Below, one piece after another: positions 1 through 4,964 of a stretch of 5,087 nt of DNA. How positions within the stretch are numbered: the first letter of the stretch is position 1; each line of letters begins with the position of its first letter. Source of the DNA: Bacteroidota bacterium (lineage in GTDB: Bacteria > Bacteroidota > Ignavibacteria > UBA10030 > UBA8401); contig JAVBYH010000068.1 of NCBI GenBank assembly GCA_030824175.1, positions 1 through 5,087 of the forward strand. The letters are read 5' to 3'. The notes under the pieces are model-generated. The model did not search any database, was not told where the DNA came from, and was given only the letters and a program-made list of their open reading frames with translations. The position numbers were made by a program, and so were the translations under genes.

Positions 1-315
1 GCGATCACCGCCTACACGAAGTATCTGGCCGCCGCGCCGAAGGATCCCGACGCCCGTGTCGATATGGCGATCTGCCTCTTCGAATCGGGAAACGGCGCCG
101 AAGCGATCGACGAATTGAAAAAGGCCCTCGCCGTCGCGCCGCGCCATCAGCCGGCCATGTTCAATCTGGGCATAGTGTATTTGAATCAGGAAAAAGTAAA
201 AGAATCAAACGACTGGTTTTCCCGTTGCGCGGCTGTCGACCCGACTACATCCGTCGGCGCACGGGCAAAGCAGCTATTATCTCAACATTCATTAACGAAC
301 AAAAATCCACAGTAA
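1..315 (+). CDS. TPR-repeat protein, C-terminal fragment (5' end outside window)
   Basis: Frame 1 is open from the first base to TAA 313-315, giving the last 104 residues of a larger protein; the start lies upstream of the window. The fragment holds the end of one tetratricopeptide repeat (residues 1-17, ending in an AAPKDPD turn), one complete 34-residue repeat (about 18-51, with the A-x-x-L/F-G pattern and an ALAVAP end) and a third (about 52-84, with NLGIVYLNQ and CAAVDP). The last 20 residues are polar and probably disordered. TPRs are helix-turn-helix protein-binding scaffolds, so the partner and function cannot be read from this piece. No membrane segment is seen in this part. The gene ends inside the ribosome binding site of the next gene, only 13 nt upstream, so the two are probably co-transcribed. 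Family call is firm; specific function unknown. Confidence 0.85.
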   Translation, partial: AITAYTKYLAAAPKDPDARVDMAICLFESGNGAEAIDELKKALAVAPRHQPAMFNLGIVYLNQEKVKESNDWFSRCAAVDPTTSVGARAKQLLSQHSLTNKNPQ

Positions 316-321
316 GGAGGT
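314..321 (+). promoter_or_regulatory. Full-length Shine-Dalgarno AAGGAGGT for the 31-residue gene
   Basis: AAGGAGGT matches the anti-Shine-Dalgarno end of 16S rRNA over eight bases and lies 7 nt before ATG 329. Its first two A bases are the last two bases of the TAA stop of the preceding TPR gene, so termination and re-initiation are adjacent. This site is the main reason for trusting such a short reading frame. Confidence 0.85.
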
Positions 322-328
322 CACGCCG

Positions 329-424
329 ATGCCGAGCGGAAAAAAACGTAAACGTCATAAAATGGCGACGCACAAGCGTAAGAAGCGCCTGCGCAAGATG
401 CGCCATAAGAAGAAGAACCGCTAG
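329..424 (+). CDS. AURKAIP1/COX24-domain small basic protein (mS38/bS22-type ribosomal peptide)
   Basis: A 31-residue protein starting MPSGKKRKRHKMATHKRKKR and ending in RKMRHKKKNR. Eighteen of 31 residues are Lys or Arg, three are His, and there is no acidic residue. I recognise this as the short bacterial AURKAIP1/COX24 (DUF1713) type from the KRxKM-x-x-HKRKKRLRK core. Established for relatives: mitochondrial mS38 (AURKAIP1, yeast Cox24) and the mycobacterial bS22 peptide are small-subunit ribosomal proteins that bind rRNA near the decoding region. By inference this peptide sits in the 30S subunit. Support for a real gene: a perfect Shine-Dalgarno 7 nt upstream, an ATG, and a strong terminator 8 nt after the TAG. 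It follows the TPR gene by 13 nt. It is short enough to be missed by most gene callers. A direct ribosomal role in this organism is unproven. Confidence 0.88.
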   Translation: MPSGKKRKRHKMATHKRKKRLRKMRHKKKNR

Positions 425-431
425 TCAAAGA

Positions 432-468
432 GCTGCTCGCCGTCACCGGATCGAGCAGTTTTTTTTTC
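432..468 (+). terminator. Rho-independent terminator after the AURKAIP1/COX24-like gene
   Basis: CTGCTCG (433-439) pairs with CGAGCAG (452-458); inside it CCG (440-442) can pair with CGG (447-449) around a TCAC loop, leaving AT 450-451 as a bulge. Nine T residues follow at 459-467. This is a textbook intrinsic terminator and closes the transcription unit of the TPR and small basic protein genes, so the YtxH gene downstream needs its own promoter. Confidence 0.92.
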
Positions 469-475
469 TTCACTC

Positions 476-491
476 AGGTGTGTACACATCT
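476..491 (+). promoter_or_regulatory. Candidate operator: palindrome centred on TGTGTACACA
   Basis: TGTGTACACA at 479-488 is a perfect 10-bp palindrome. It extends to AG...CT at 476-477 and 490-491 with one mismatched pair (478/489). It lies between the upstream terminator and a TATAAAT box at 501-507, covering the region where a -35 element would sit. The position suits a dimeric helix-turn-helix regulator acting on the YtxH gene. No regulator is identifiable in the window, and a 10-bp palindrome can arise by chance. Confidence 0.35.
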
Positions 492-519
492 TGCTTTTTG
501 TATAAATTCTCTGTAATGT
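491..519 (+). promoter_or_regulatory. Candidate promoter for the YtxH/DUF948 genes
   Basis: A promoter is expected here because a strong terminator ends at 468 and the next gene starts at 574. The best -10 by match is TATAAA at 501-506 (5 of 6 to TATAAT), but nothing like TTGACA lies 16-18 nt upstream of it; the palindrome at 476-491 lies there instead, which would fit an activator-dependent or repressed promoter. The alternative is TTGCTT 491-496 with TAATGT 514-519 at 17-nt spacing, weak at both boxes. The exact start cannot be decided from sequence. Confidence 0.3.
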
Positions 520-562
520 CCGTATGTGAACATCGGGAACTACATTTCTTACTTGAATCAGC

Positions 563-569
563 GGGAGGG
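563..569 (+). promoter_or_regulatory. Shine-Dalgarno GGGAGGG that sets the YtxH-protein start
   Basis: The purine tract GGGAGGG ends 4 nt before ATG 574. It supports that ATG over an in-frame GTG at 526, which has no purine tract before it and would add 16 residues (MNIGNYISYLNQREGA) not typical of the family, and over ATG 595, which lies too far downstream. Confidence 0.7.
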
Positions 570-573
570 TGCC

Positions 574-927
574 ATGGAAAACAACGAAGATGGTATGAAA
601 AAAGGATTAGTGGTCGGTTTCTTGGCCGGCAGCGTGCTGGGTGCGGTGATCGCACTGTTATACGCGCCGAAACCGGGAAAAGAGCTGCGGGCCGACATCA
701 AAAACAAGGCGGGGGAGATCATCGACGAAGCCGAAGAGTATGTCAGCGAAGCGCGGACAAAGGCCGTCAACATCATCAATGAAGGCAAGCGCCGTTCCGA
801 AACGCTCATCGACGATGCGAAGAAGCGCGCCGAATCCCTCCTCGGCGACGCAGAGCAGATCCTCTCCGACGCGAAGGACCGCGTCACCGAAAACAAAAAA
901 CGCAACAACGAAAAAACGGGTTCATAA
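574..927 (+). CDS. YtxH-domain membrane protein
   Basis: A 117-residue protein. Residues 1-9 are polar with a charged N-terminus, residues 11-30 form one glycine-rich membrane helix (GLVVGFLAGSVLGAVIALLY), and this runs straight into APKPGKELR at 31-39. That helix followed by APKxGKExR is the signature of the YtxH family (PF12732). Residues 40-105 are a highly charged, Ala/Glu/Lys-rich amphipathic helix with loosely repeated segments (EEYVSEA, KRAESLLGDAEQILSDA), probably a coiled coil facing the cytoplasm; the last dozen residues are polar tail. In Bacillus, ytxH lies beside ytxG (a DUF948 protein) in a stress-induced operon; here too a DUF948 gene follows, 111 nt downstream. The biochemical role of the family is unsettled, with envelope-linked stress tolerance the usual guess. 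Family identification is strong, function is not. Confidence 0.9.
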   Translation: MENNEDGMKKGLVVGFLAGSVLGAVIALLYAPKPGKELRADIKNKAGEIIDEAEEYVSEARTKAVNIINEGKRRSETLIDDAKKRAESLLGDAEQILSDAKDRVTENKKRNNEKTGS

Positions 928-934
928 CTTACCG

Positions 935-944
935 GCGGCGCCGC
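935..944. repeat. Short perfect GC palindrome
   Basis: GCGGCGCCGC is its own reverse complement and lies just after the YtxH stop codon. In such GC-rich sequence it may be chance, but with the larger hairpin at 960-995 it makes the gap between the two membrane-protein genes unusually structured. Confidence 0.3.
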
Positions 945-959
945 ATTAGCCGATGGTGA

Positions 960-995
960 CTGCAGCCCCCCGGTGACCCCGGGGGGAGCTGACAG
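960..995 (+). other. Long GC-rich intercistronic hairpin without U-tract
   Basis: The core pairs CCCCC (967-971) with GGGGG (982-986) plus GG (972-973) with CC (979-980) around a TGACC loop; CAGC (963-966) pairs with GCTG (988-991) past a bulged A987, and CTG (960-962) pairs with CAG (993-995) past a bulged A992. Fourteen pairs in all, with G981 also bulged. No run of T follows, so it is not a standard intrinsic terminator. Lying between the YtxH and DUF948 genes it could stabilise the 3' end of the upstream message, partly terminate, or lower expression of the second gene. Confidence 0.6.
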
Positions 996-1026
996 CGCCG
1001 TTCGCCCGCGGATGCCGCATATAATG

Positions 1027-1032
1027 AAGGAG
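1027..1032 (+). promoter_or_regulatory. Shine-Dalgarno AAGGAG that sets the DUF948 start at GTG
   Basis: AAGGAG lies 6 nt before GTG 1039. It falls inside the reading frame if translation began at ATG 1024 or GTG 973, so it argues for GTG 1039. That start also places the membrane helix at the very N-terminus, as is usual for the family. Confidence 0.75.
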
Positions 1033-1038
1033 CGTTAC

Positions 1039-1428
1039 GTGGAATCGTTTTTATTGATTGCGCAAATACTCGTGCTGTTGTCCTTGTCCGCTCTTGCGAT
1101 CTATCTCGTCGTCGTCCTGAGCAAAGTCAAAGATATGCTCAGTACCGTTGAAGTGAACATCAAGGAAGTCAGCGCCCGGGCCATTCCTGTGCTTGAGAAC
1201 ATGGAAGCCCTTACCTCGAAGCTCCGCACCATCACAGACAGTATCGACGATCAAATGTCGTTGATACGCAACTCGCTACAGACGCTGCGAGACGTCACCG
1301 AGAACATCTCCCGATTCGAACGGAAGCTGCAGGACCACATTGAGGGACCGGTAATGGAAGTGGCGTCAGTCGTCGGCGGGTTCATCAGCGGTATTGCCGG
1401 GTTCCTCCACCGCATCACGCGCAGATAG
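1039..1428 (+). CDS. DUF948-family membrane/coiled-coil protein (YtxG-like)
   Basis: A 129-residue protein from GTG 1039. Residues 4-27 are a single hydrophobic helix (LLIAQILVLLSLSALAIYLV region) followed by KVKDML; residues about 30-100 are a heptad-like helix rich in Leu, Ile and Val spaced by polar residues (IPVLENMEALTSKLRTITDS, then SLIRNSLQTLRDVTENI), ending in FERKLQDHIEGPV. This arrangement is typical of DUF948 (PF06103), the family of Bacillus YtxG. Residues 104-125 form a second apolar stretch (GPVMEVASVVGGFISGIAGF), either a short amphipathic membrane-binding helix or a partner-docking segment, before a basic end HRITRR. It follows the YtxH-domain gene, as in the Bacillus ytxG-ytxH pairing, which supports a joint role at the inner membrane. 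No catalytic residues are apparent. A start at GTG 973 is unlikely because it lies inside the hairpin. Function unknown. Confidence 0.85.
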   Translation: MESFLLIAQILVLLSLSALAIYLVVVLSKVKDMLSTVEVNIKEVSARAIPVLENMEALTSKLRTITDSIDDQMSLIRNSLQTLRDVTENISRFERKLQDHIEGPVMEVASVVGGFISGIAGFLHRITRR

Positions 1429-1478
1429 CGCCCGGTCCCGCTTCGACAGTTCTGGTACTCCGGTGTGAAGATGCCTGT

Positions 1479-1509
1479 TTGAAATTATCACCGCCGCCGC
1501 GAGAATAAT
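1479..1509 (+). promoter_or_regulatory. Candidate promoter for the EF-G paralogue gene
   Basis: TTGAAA at 1479-1484 (5 of 6 to TTGACA) and AATAAT at 1504-1509 (5 of 6 to TATAAT) are separated by 19 nt, 2 nt longer than ideal. They lie in an AT-rich patch that stands out from GC-rich surroundings, about 55 nt before the GTG start. A Bacteroidetes-type reading (TTTG 1478-1481, TAATTTTT 1506-1513) has spacing that is too wide. Confidence 0.4.
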
Positions 1510-1550
1510 TTTTCCACGACGGTTCATTTCTTTTATTATCCGTTAATGTA

Positions 1551-1556
1551 AAGGAG
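1551..1556 (+). promoter_or_regulatory. Shine-Dalgarno AAGGAG for the EF-G paralogue
   Basis: AAGGAG lies 6 nt before GTG 1563, the same spacing as at the DUF948 gene, and fixes this GTG as the start. No other start codon in frame nearby has a comparable site. Confidence 0.8.
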
Positions 1557-1562
1557 TGTACT

Positions 1563-3668
1563 GTGGGTCAATTACAAAAAGAATATACCTCTGCCAACGT
1601 ACGCACAATTGCTCTCATTGGACACGGCGGCTCGGGGAAAACGTCGTTCTCCGAAGCCGCGTTGTACGCGACGGGCGTCACAAACCGCCAAGGAAAACCT
1701 GAAGACGGAACAACCATTTCAGACTACCATCCAGACGAAATCGAACGCAAGATCTCGATCAATTCCTCCCTCCTCGTCACCGATCTCGACGGCACAAAGA
1801 TCAACATTTTCGACACACCCGGCTACACCGATTTCACCGGCGAGGTGAAGGCGTGCCTGCGCGTCTCCGATACCGCCGTCGTGATGGTGAAGGCGTTCGA
1901 AGGCGTCGAGGTCGGCACGGAGATCGTCTGGAAATACGTCGACGAGTTCAACACGCCCGCGATGTTCGTGGTGAGCAAGATGGACAATGAGAACGGCGAT
2001 TTCGATGCCGTCGTCGCATCGATCAAAGAGCGGTTCAGTGCGGATGCCGCCGTCGTCGCCTTTCCCGACGGCAAGGGCGCCGGTTTCTCCGGCATCGTCG
2101 ATGTCGTGAAGATGAAGCTCCTGAAGTTCACGCCCGGCACGAAGGGGGCGTACGTCGAAGAGGACATCCCCGCCAGCCTCCTGGACCATGCGACGAAGCT
2201 CCACGAGGAGCTCATCGAAAAAATCGCGGAATCGGACGAGGCGCTGCTCGATAAATTCTTCGAGAGCGGCACGCTCGCCGACGACGAGGTTCGCAAGGGA
2301 CTCCATGAAGCGATCCGCGACAGGAAAATATACCCTATCTTCTGCGCCTCTCCCGCGACAAATGTCGGCGTTTTGAACCTCATGCAGTTCGTGAAAGCGT
2401 ACTGTCCCTCGCCGATCGAACGCGGCACGGTGATGGCCATGGACCATGCCGCAAAAAAGGAAATCGAGATTACGGTGAATCCCGCGGGGCAGCCCTCGCT
2501 GTTCGTCTTCAAGATGCTCTCCGAAGCGCATGTCGGCGAATTGTCCTTCTTCAAGGTCATGACCGGCTCGATCATCGCCGGCCAGGACATGGTCAACGAT
2601 TCGAACGGAAAGTCGGAGCGTCTCGGCCAGCTGTTCATGATGAACGGCAAGGAGCGCAAGGAAATGACGAAGGTCAGCGCAGGCGATATCGGCGCCACCG
2701 TGAAGCTGAAGGACACGCACACGAACAACACGCTCAGCGTCAAGGGGTTCCCCGTGATCTACCCGCCCATCAAGTTCCCCGATCCGGTGATCAGCGCCGC
2801 GATCCTGGCGAAGGTGAAGGGCGAGGAGGACAAGATCGGCCAGGGCCTCCATTCACTCCACGAAGAGGATCCGACGTTCCTCGTAAAGGTCGATCCCGAG
2901 ATCAAGCAGACGGTCATCTCCGGGCAGGGCGAGCTGCATTTGGCGATCATCATCAGGCGCCTGAAGGACAAGTTCGGCGTCGACGTGGACATGATCGAAC
3001 CGCGCATCCCGTTCAAAGAGACGATTCGCGGCACGGTGCCGGTCGCCGAATTCAAGCATAAGAAGCAGTCGGGCGGCCGCGGCCAGTACGGCCACGTCGT
3101 GCTGAAGATCGAACCCAAGCCGCGCGGCGAGGGCTTCGAGTTCGAGGATGCGATCGTCGGCGGCGTCGTGCCGGGACGCTTCGTGCCCGCGATCGAAAAG
3201 GGGATACGCGATGTGCTCGAGCACGGCGTCATCGCAGGCTATCATGTGATCGACGTGAAGGCAACGCTGCATTTCGGATCGTACCACGACGTGGACTCGG
3301 ACGATATGTCGTTCAAGATCGCCGCAAGTCAGGCGTTCAAGAAGGGCTTCAAGGACGCCAAGCCGATCCTCCTCGAACCGATCTACGAGGTGGAAGTCGT
3401 TGTGCCCGAAGAGTACATGGGCGACGTGATGGGCGATCTCTCGAGCCGCCGGGGAAAAATCTCGGGGATGGACTCCGACGGTTCGCACCAGATCATCCGC
3501 GCCATGGTGCCGCTGAAGGAGCTGTATCGCTATTCGACGACGCTCCGCTCGATGACGCAGGGCAGGGGCATCCACAAGCAGAAGTTCGCCTCGTACGACG
3601 AGGTGCCGCGCGAGGTGACGGAGAAGATCGTCGCCGAGTACGAAAAATCACGCAGCGGGGAAGAATAG
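1563..3668 (+). CDS. fusA2: Elongation factor G paralogue (EF-G2-like translational GTPase)
   Basis: A complete 701-residue EF-G-type protein. Domains: G domain about 1-285 with the G' insert near 155-250; II about 310-395; III about 403-478; IV about 480-605; V about 605-690. GTPase motifs are GHGGSGKT (20-27), ERKISI (61-66), DTPGYTDF (84-91), SKMD (138-141) and CASPATNVG (261-269). Against canonical EF-G these show P-loop Asp to Gly23, switch I Thr to Ser65, catalytic His to Tyr88 and NKxD to SKxD. Domain IV keeps KKQSGGRGQYGHV (500-512) and GSYHDVDS (572-579), including the tip His575 that matches the translocation-critical His of EF-G. The protein should bind the ribosomal A site in the cytoplasm and promote tRNA-mRNA translocation or a related step. 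Members of this side family include Thermus EF-G-2 and Bacteroides EF-G2; the latter supports translation in starvation without GTP hydrolysis. It lies alone between its own promoter and terminator, away from rpsL, rpsG and tuf, as expected for a paralogue. The symbol is provisional. Confidence 0.93.
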   Translation: MGQLQKEYTSANVRTIALIGHGGSGKTSFSEAALYATGVTNRQGKPEDGTTISDYHPDEIERKISINSSLLVTDLDGTKINIFDTPGYTDFTGEVKACLRVSDTAVVMVKAFEGVEVGTEIVWKYVDEFNTPAMFVVSKMDNENGDFDAVVASIKERFSADAAVVAFPDGKGAGFSGIVDVVKMKLLKFTPGTKGAYVEEDIPASLLDHATKLHEELIEKIAESDEALLDKFFESGTLADDEVRKGLHEAIRDRKIYPIFCASPATNVGVLNLMQFVKAYCPSPIERGTVMAMDHAAKKEIEITVNPAGQPSLFVFKMLSEAHVGELSFFKVMTGSIIAGQDMVNDSNGKSERLGQLFMMNGKERKEMTKVSAGDIGATVKLKDTHTNNTLSVKGFPVIYPPIKFPDPVISAAILAKVKGEEDKIGQGLHSLHEEDPTFLVKVDPEIKQTVISGQGELHLAIIIRRLKDKFGVDVDMIEPRIPFKETIRGTVPVAEFKHKKQSGGRGQYGHVVLKIEPKPRGEGFEFEDAIVGGVVPGRFVPAIEKGIRDVLEHGVIAGYHVIDVKATLHFGSYHDVDSDDMSFKIAASQAFKKGFKDAKPILLEPIYEVEVVVPEEYMGDVMGDLSSRRGKISGMDSDGSHQIIRAMVPLKELYRYSTTLRSMTQGRGIHKQKFASYDEVPREVTEKIVAEYEKSRSGEE

Positions 3669-3685
3669 CGGCTGTGACACTCAAC

Positions 3686-3724
3686 GCGGCGCATTCGATC
3701 ATTCGATTGCGCCGCATTTATTTT
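3686..3724 (+). terminator. Rho-independent terminator after the EF-G paralogue
   Basis: GCGGCGCA (3686-3693) pairs with TGCGCCGC (3708-3715); beyond one T-T mismatch, TCGA (3695-3698) pairs with TCGA (3703-3706) around a TCAT loop. The stem is followed by ATTTATTTT. The T-tract is broken by an A but the 8-bp GC-rich stem is strong. It separates the EF-G gene from the polysaccharide genes. Confidence 0.85.
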
Positions 3725-3746
3725 AAATGGCAGTAGAGATGATGAA

Positions 3747-4964
3747 TTGAGCAGTCCATTAAAAAATTTTTCGATTCTTGCCTCAGGCGAAGCTGTCTCC
3801 AAAGGTATGGGATTCGTTACCACAATTTTTCTGGCGCGAGTCCTTGGCGTCGAAGGTTTTGGTTTCGTTGGATTTGTGACGGCGCTGTACGGGTATTTCG
3901 CACTATTTGCGAATCCGGGATTCGAAACGGTCGGGACGCGTGAAATTGCCAAAGGGAAGATGTTACCTGCGGATATCATCAGCTCGTTGTTCGTTCTTCG
4001 CTCCGGGCTGGCGATTGGAGCCTTCTGTATTCTGGCGGTGGTTGCCTTCGTTTCGCCGTTTTCCTCTGTTGTGCGCATGATGGTGCTGATACAGGGATGC
4101 AACCTGCTTGTGATTCCTTTCATGTTCCAATTTTTTTTTCGGGGCAGTAAGGATATGGCGGCTGTAGCGTACAGCCGTATCGTGCAGAGCTTTTCGTACA
4201 TGGTGCTGATCTTTTTGCTCGTGTCATCCGAGGCCGATCTTGTCCGAGTGCCTTTGATCTTCCTCGGGGCAAACGCCTTGAGTCTGCTTCCGCTGAACGC
4301 GCGGATCGTTCGCGAATTTCCGCTCCGCTCGTTCCGGATCGACCGAGGAGCGATAATGGACATCGCGCGGCATACGCTCCATGTCGGCGGGGCTGCGATA
4401 CTCGTGCAGATCTATGTTTCGTTCGATACGATCATGCTCGGCTATATGAGGACTGCGCAGGAAGTGGGCGTGTATACTGCAGCGTACAAAATCATCGCGG
4501 TATTGACGCTTCTCCCCGTGCTCGTATTTCAGGCGTATCTTCCCGAGCTGTCGAAACCTGGGAAGGACGAAACAGCGGATCACACCCTGACGAGATATCA
4601 GACGTTATTAGTCGCCTCAGGAATACCGGTAGGCCTCGTGGGCATCGTGTTTGCACGCGTTATTCTCGTAGGCATTTTCGGAGACGCTTTCGAATCGGGA
4701 GTGCTTTCCCTCCAAATTCTCTTCGTTACGACGACGATCATTTACATCAATATTGCCCTTGCGAATCCCCTCCTTGCGTGGGGGATGGAAAAAGAATATC
4801 TTTTTATTGTCGGGGCAGGGGCCATCGTCAACATTTTTCTGAATGTCGCGCTCATCCCGACGTATGGAATCGCGGGCGCTGCGTCGTCGACATTGGCGGC
4901 TGAGATGACTGTTCTTTTCGCGGCCTTCTATCGGCGGCGTTGTTTGAAGAAAGCACAAGCATGA
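3747..4964 (+). CDS. Polysaccharide/oligosaccharide flippase (Wzx-like, MOP superfamily)
   Basis: A 405-residue, strongly hydrophobic protein with about a dozen membrane helices. The N-terminal segment (SGEAVSKGMGFVTTIFLARVLGVEGFG, about 13-39, split here as SGEAVSKGMGF then LARVLG) is the typical first helix of the Polysacc_synt family (PF01943/PF13440). Other family hallmarks are FFFRGSKDM (129-137), DTIMLGYMRTAQEVGVYTAA (227-246) and the C-terminal NVALIPTYGIAGAASS (366-381). Such proteins move undecaprenyl-linked sugar units of O-antigen, capsule or exopolysaccharide to the outer face of the inner membrane. The start is TTG 3747, because no ATG or GTG lies before the first helix; the purine tract AGAGATGATGA before it is a weak ribosome site. 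The next gene, glf, overlaps by 4 nt, so the sugar probably contains galactofuranose. The gene is visibly more AT-rich than the EF-G gene and has a T9 run at 4131-4139. The exact substrate is unknown. Confidence 0.88.
   Translation: MSSPLKNFSILASGEAVSKGMGFVTTIFLARVLGVEGFGFVGFVTALYGYFALFANPGFETVGTREIAKGKMLPADIISSLFVLRSGLAIGAFCILAVVAFVSPFSSVVRMMVLIQGCNLLVIPFMFQFFFRGSKDMAAVAYSRIVQSFSYMVLIFLLVSSEADLVRVPLIFLGANALSLLPLNARIVREFPLRSFRIDRGAIMDIARHTLHVGGAAILVQIYVSFDTIMLGYMRTAQEVGVYTAAYKIIAVLTLLPVLVFQAYLPELSKPGKDETADHTLTRYQTLLVASGIPVGLVGIVFARVILVGIFGDAFESGVLSLQILFVTTTIIYINIALANPLLAWGMEKEYLFIVGAGAIVNIFLNVALIPTYGIAGAASSTLAAEMTVLFAAFYRRRCLKKAQA
4131..4139 (+). repeat. T9 homopolymer inside the flippase reading frame
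   Basis: Nine consecutive T residues encode Phe129-Phe131 of the flippase. A change of one T by polymerase slippage would shift the frame about one third of the way into the protein and abolish it. Runs of this length can be sites of phase variation or transcriptional slippage, but nine is at the low end. Confidence 0.6.

Noticed and set aside
526..573. A longer YtxH protein starting at GTG 526
   Set aside because: There is no purine tract before 526, whereas GGGAGGG precedes ATG 574; the extension has no family support.
225..782. A 185-codon plus-strand frame spanning the small gene, its terminator and the start of the YtxH gene
   Set aside because: It reads through three well-supported features in another frame, is Arg/Cys-rich and has no ribosome site.
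1020..1025. A perfect TATAAT just before the DUF948 gene
   Set aside because: Transcription from it would start within the Shine-Dalgarno or just after it, leaving almost no leader, and no -35-like element lies 16-18 nt upstream.
973..1038. A longer DUF948 protein starting at GTG 973 or ATG 1024
   Set aside because: GTG 973 lies inside the GC hairpin with no ribosome site, and ATG 1024 has none either; AAGGAG at 1027-1032 serves GTG 1039.
1719..2852. A 377-codon open frame on the minus strand inside the EF-G gene, with others at 1823-2743, 2759-3232 and 2853-3575
   Set aside because: The plus strand carries an unmistakable EF-G; the antisense frames are low-complexity in composition (rich in His, Asp, Arg, Leu), show no family motifs and are the usual by-product of strong GC codon bias.
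3707..3746. A promoter for the flippase between the terminator and TTG 3747
   Set aside because: TTGCGC and TTAAAT can be picked out but the spacing is only about 10 nt; no credible promoter is visible, so expression may come from read-through or an undetected element.
3742..3750. ATG 3742 as the flippase start
   Set aside because: It is out of frame and meets TGA after two codons; TTG 3747 is the in-frame start before the first membrane helix.
3530..4363. A 277-codon minus-strand frame across the EF-G end and flippase start
   Set aside because: It runs through the bidirectional stem of a clear terminator and opposes two genes with firm family matches; its translation is Ser/Thr/Arg-rich with no recognisable motif.
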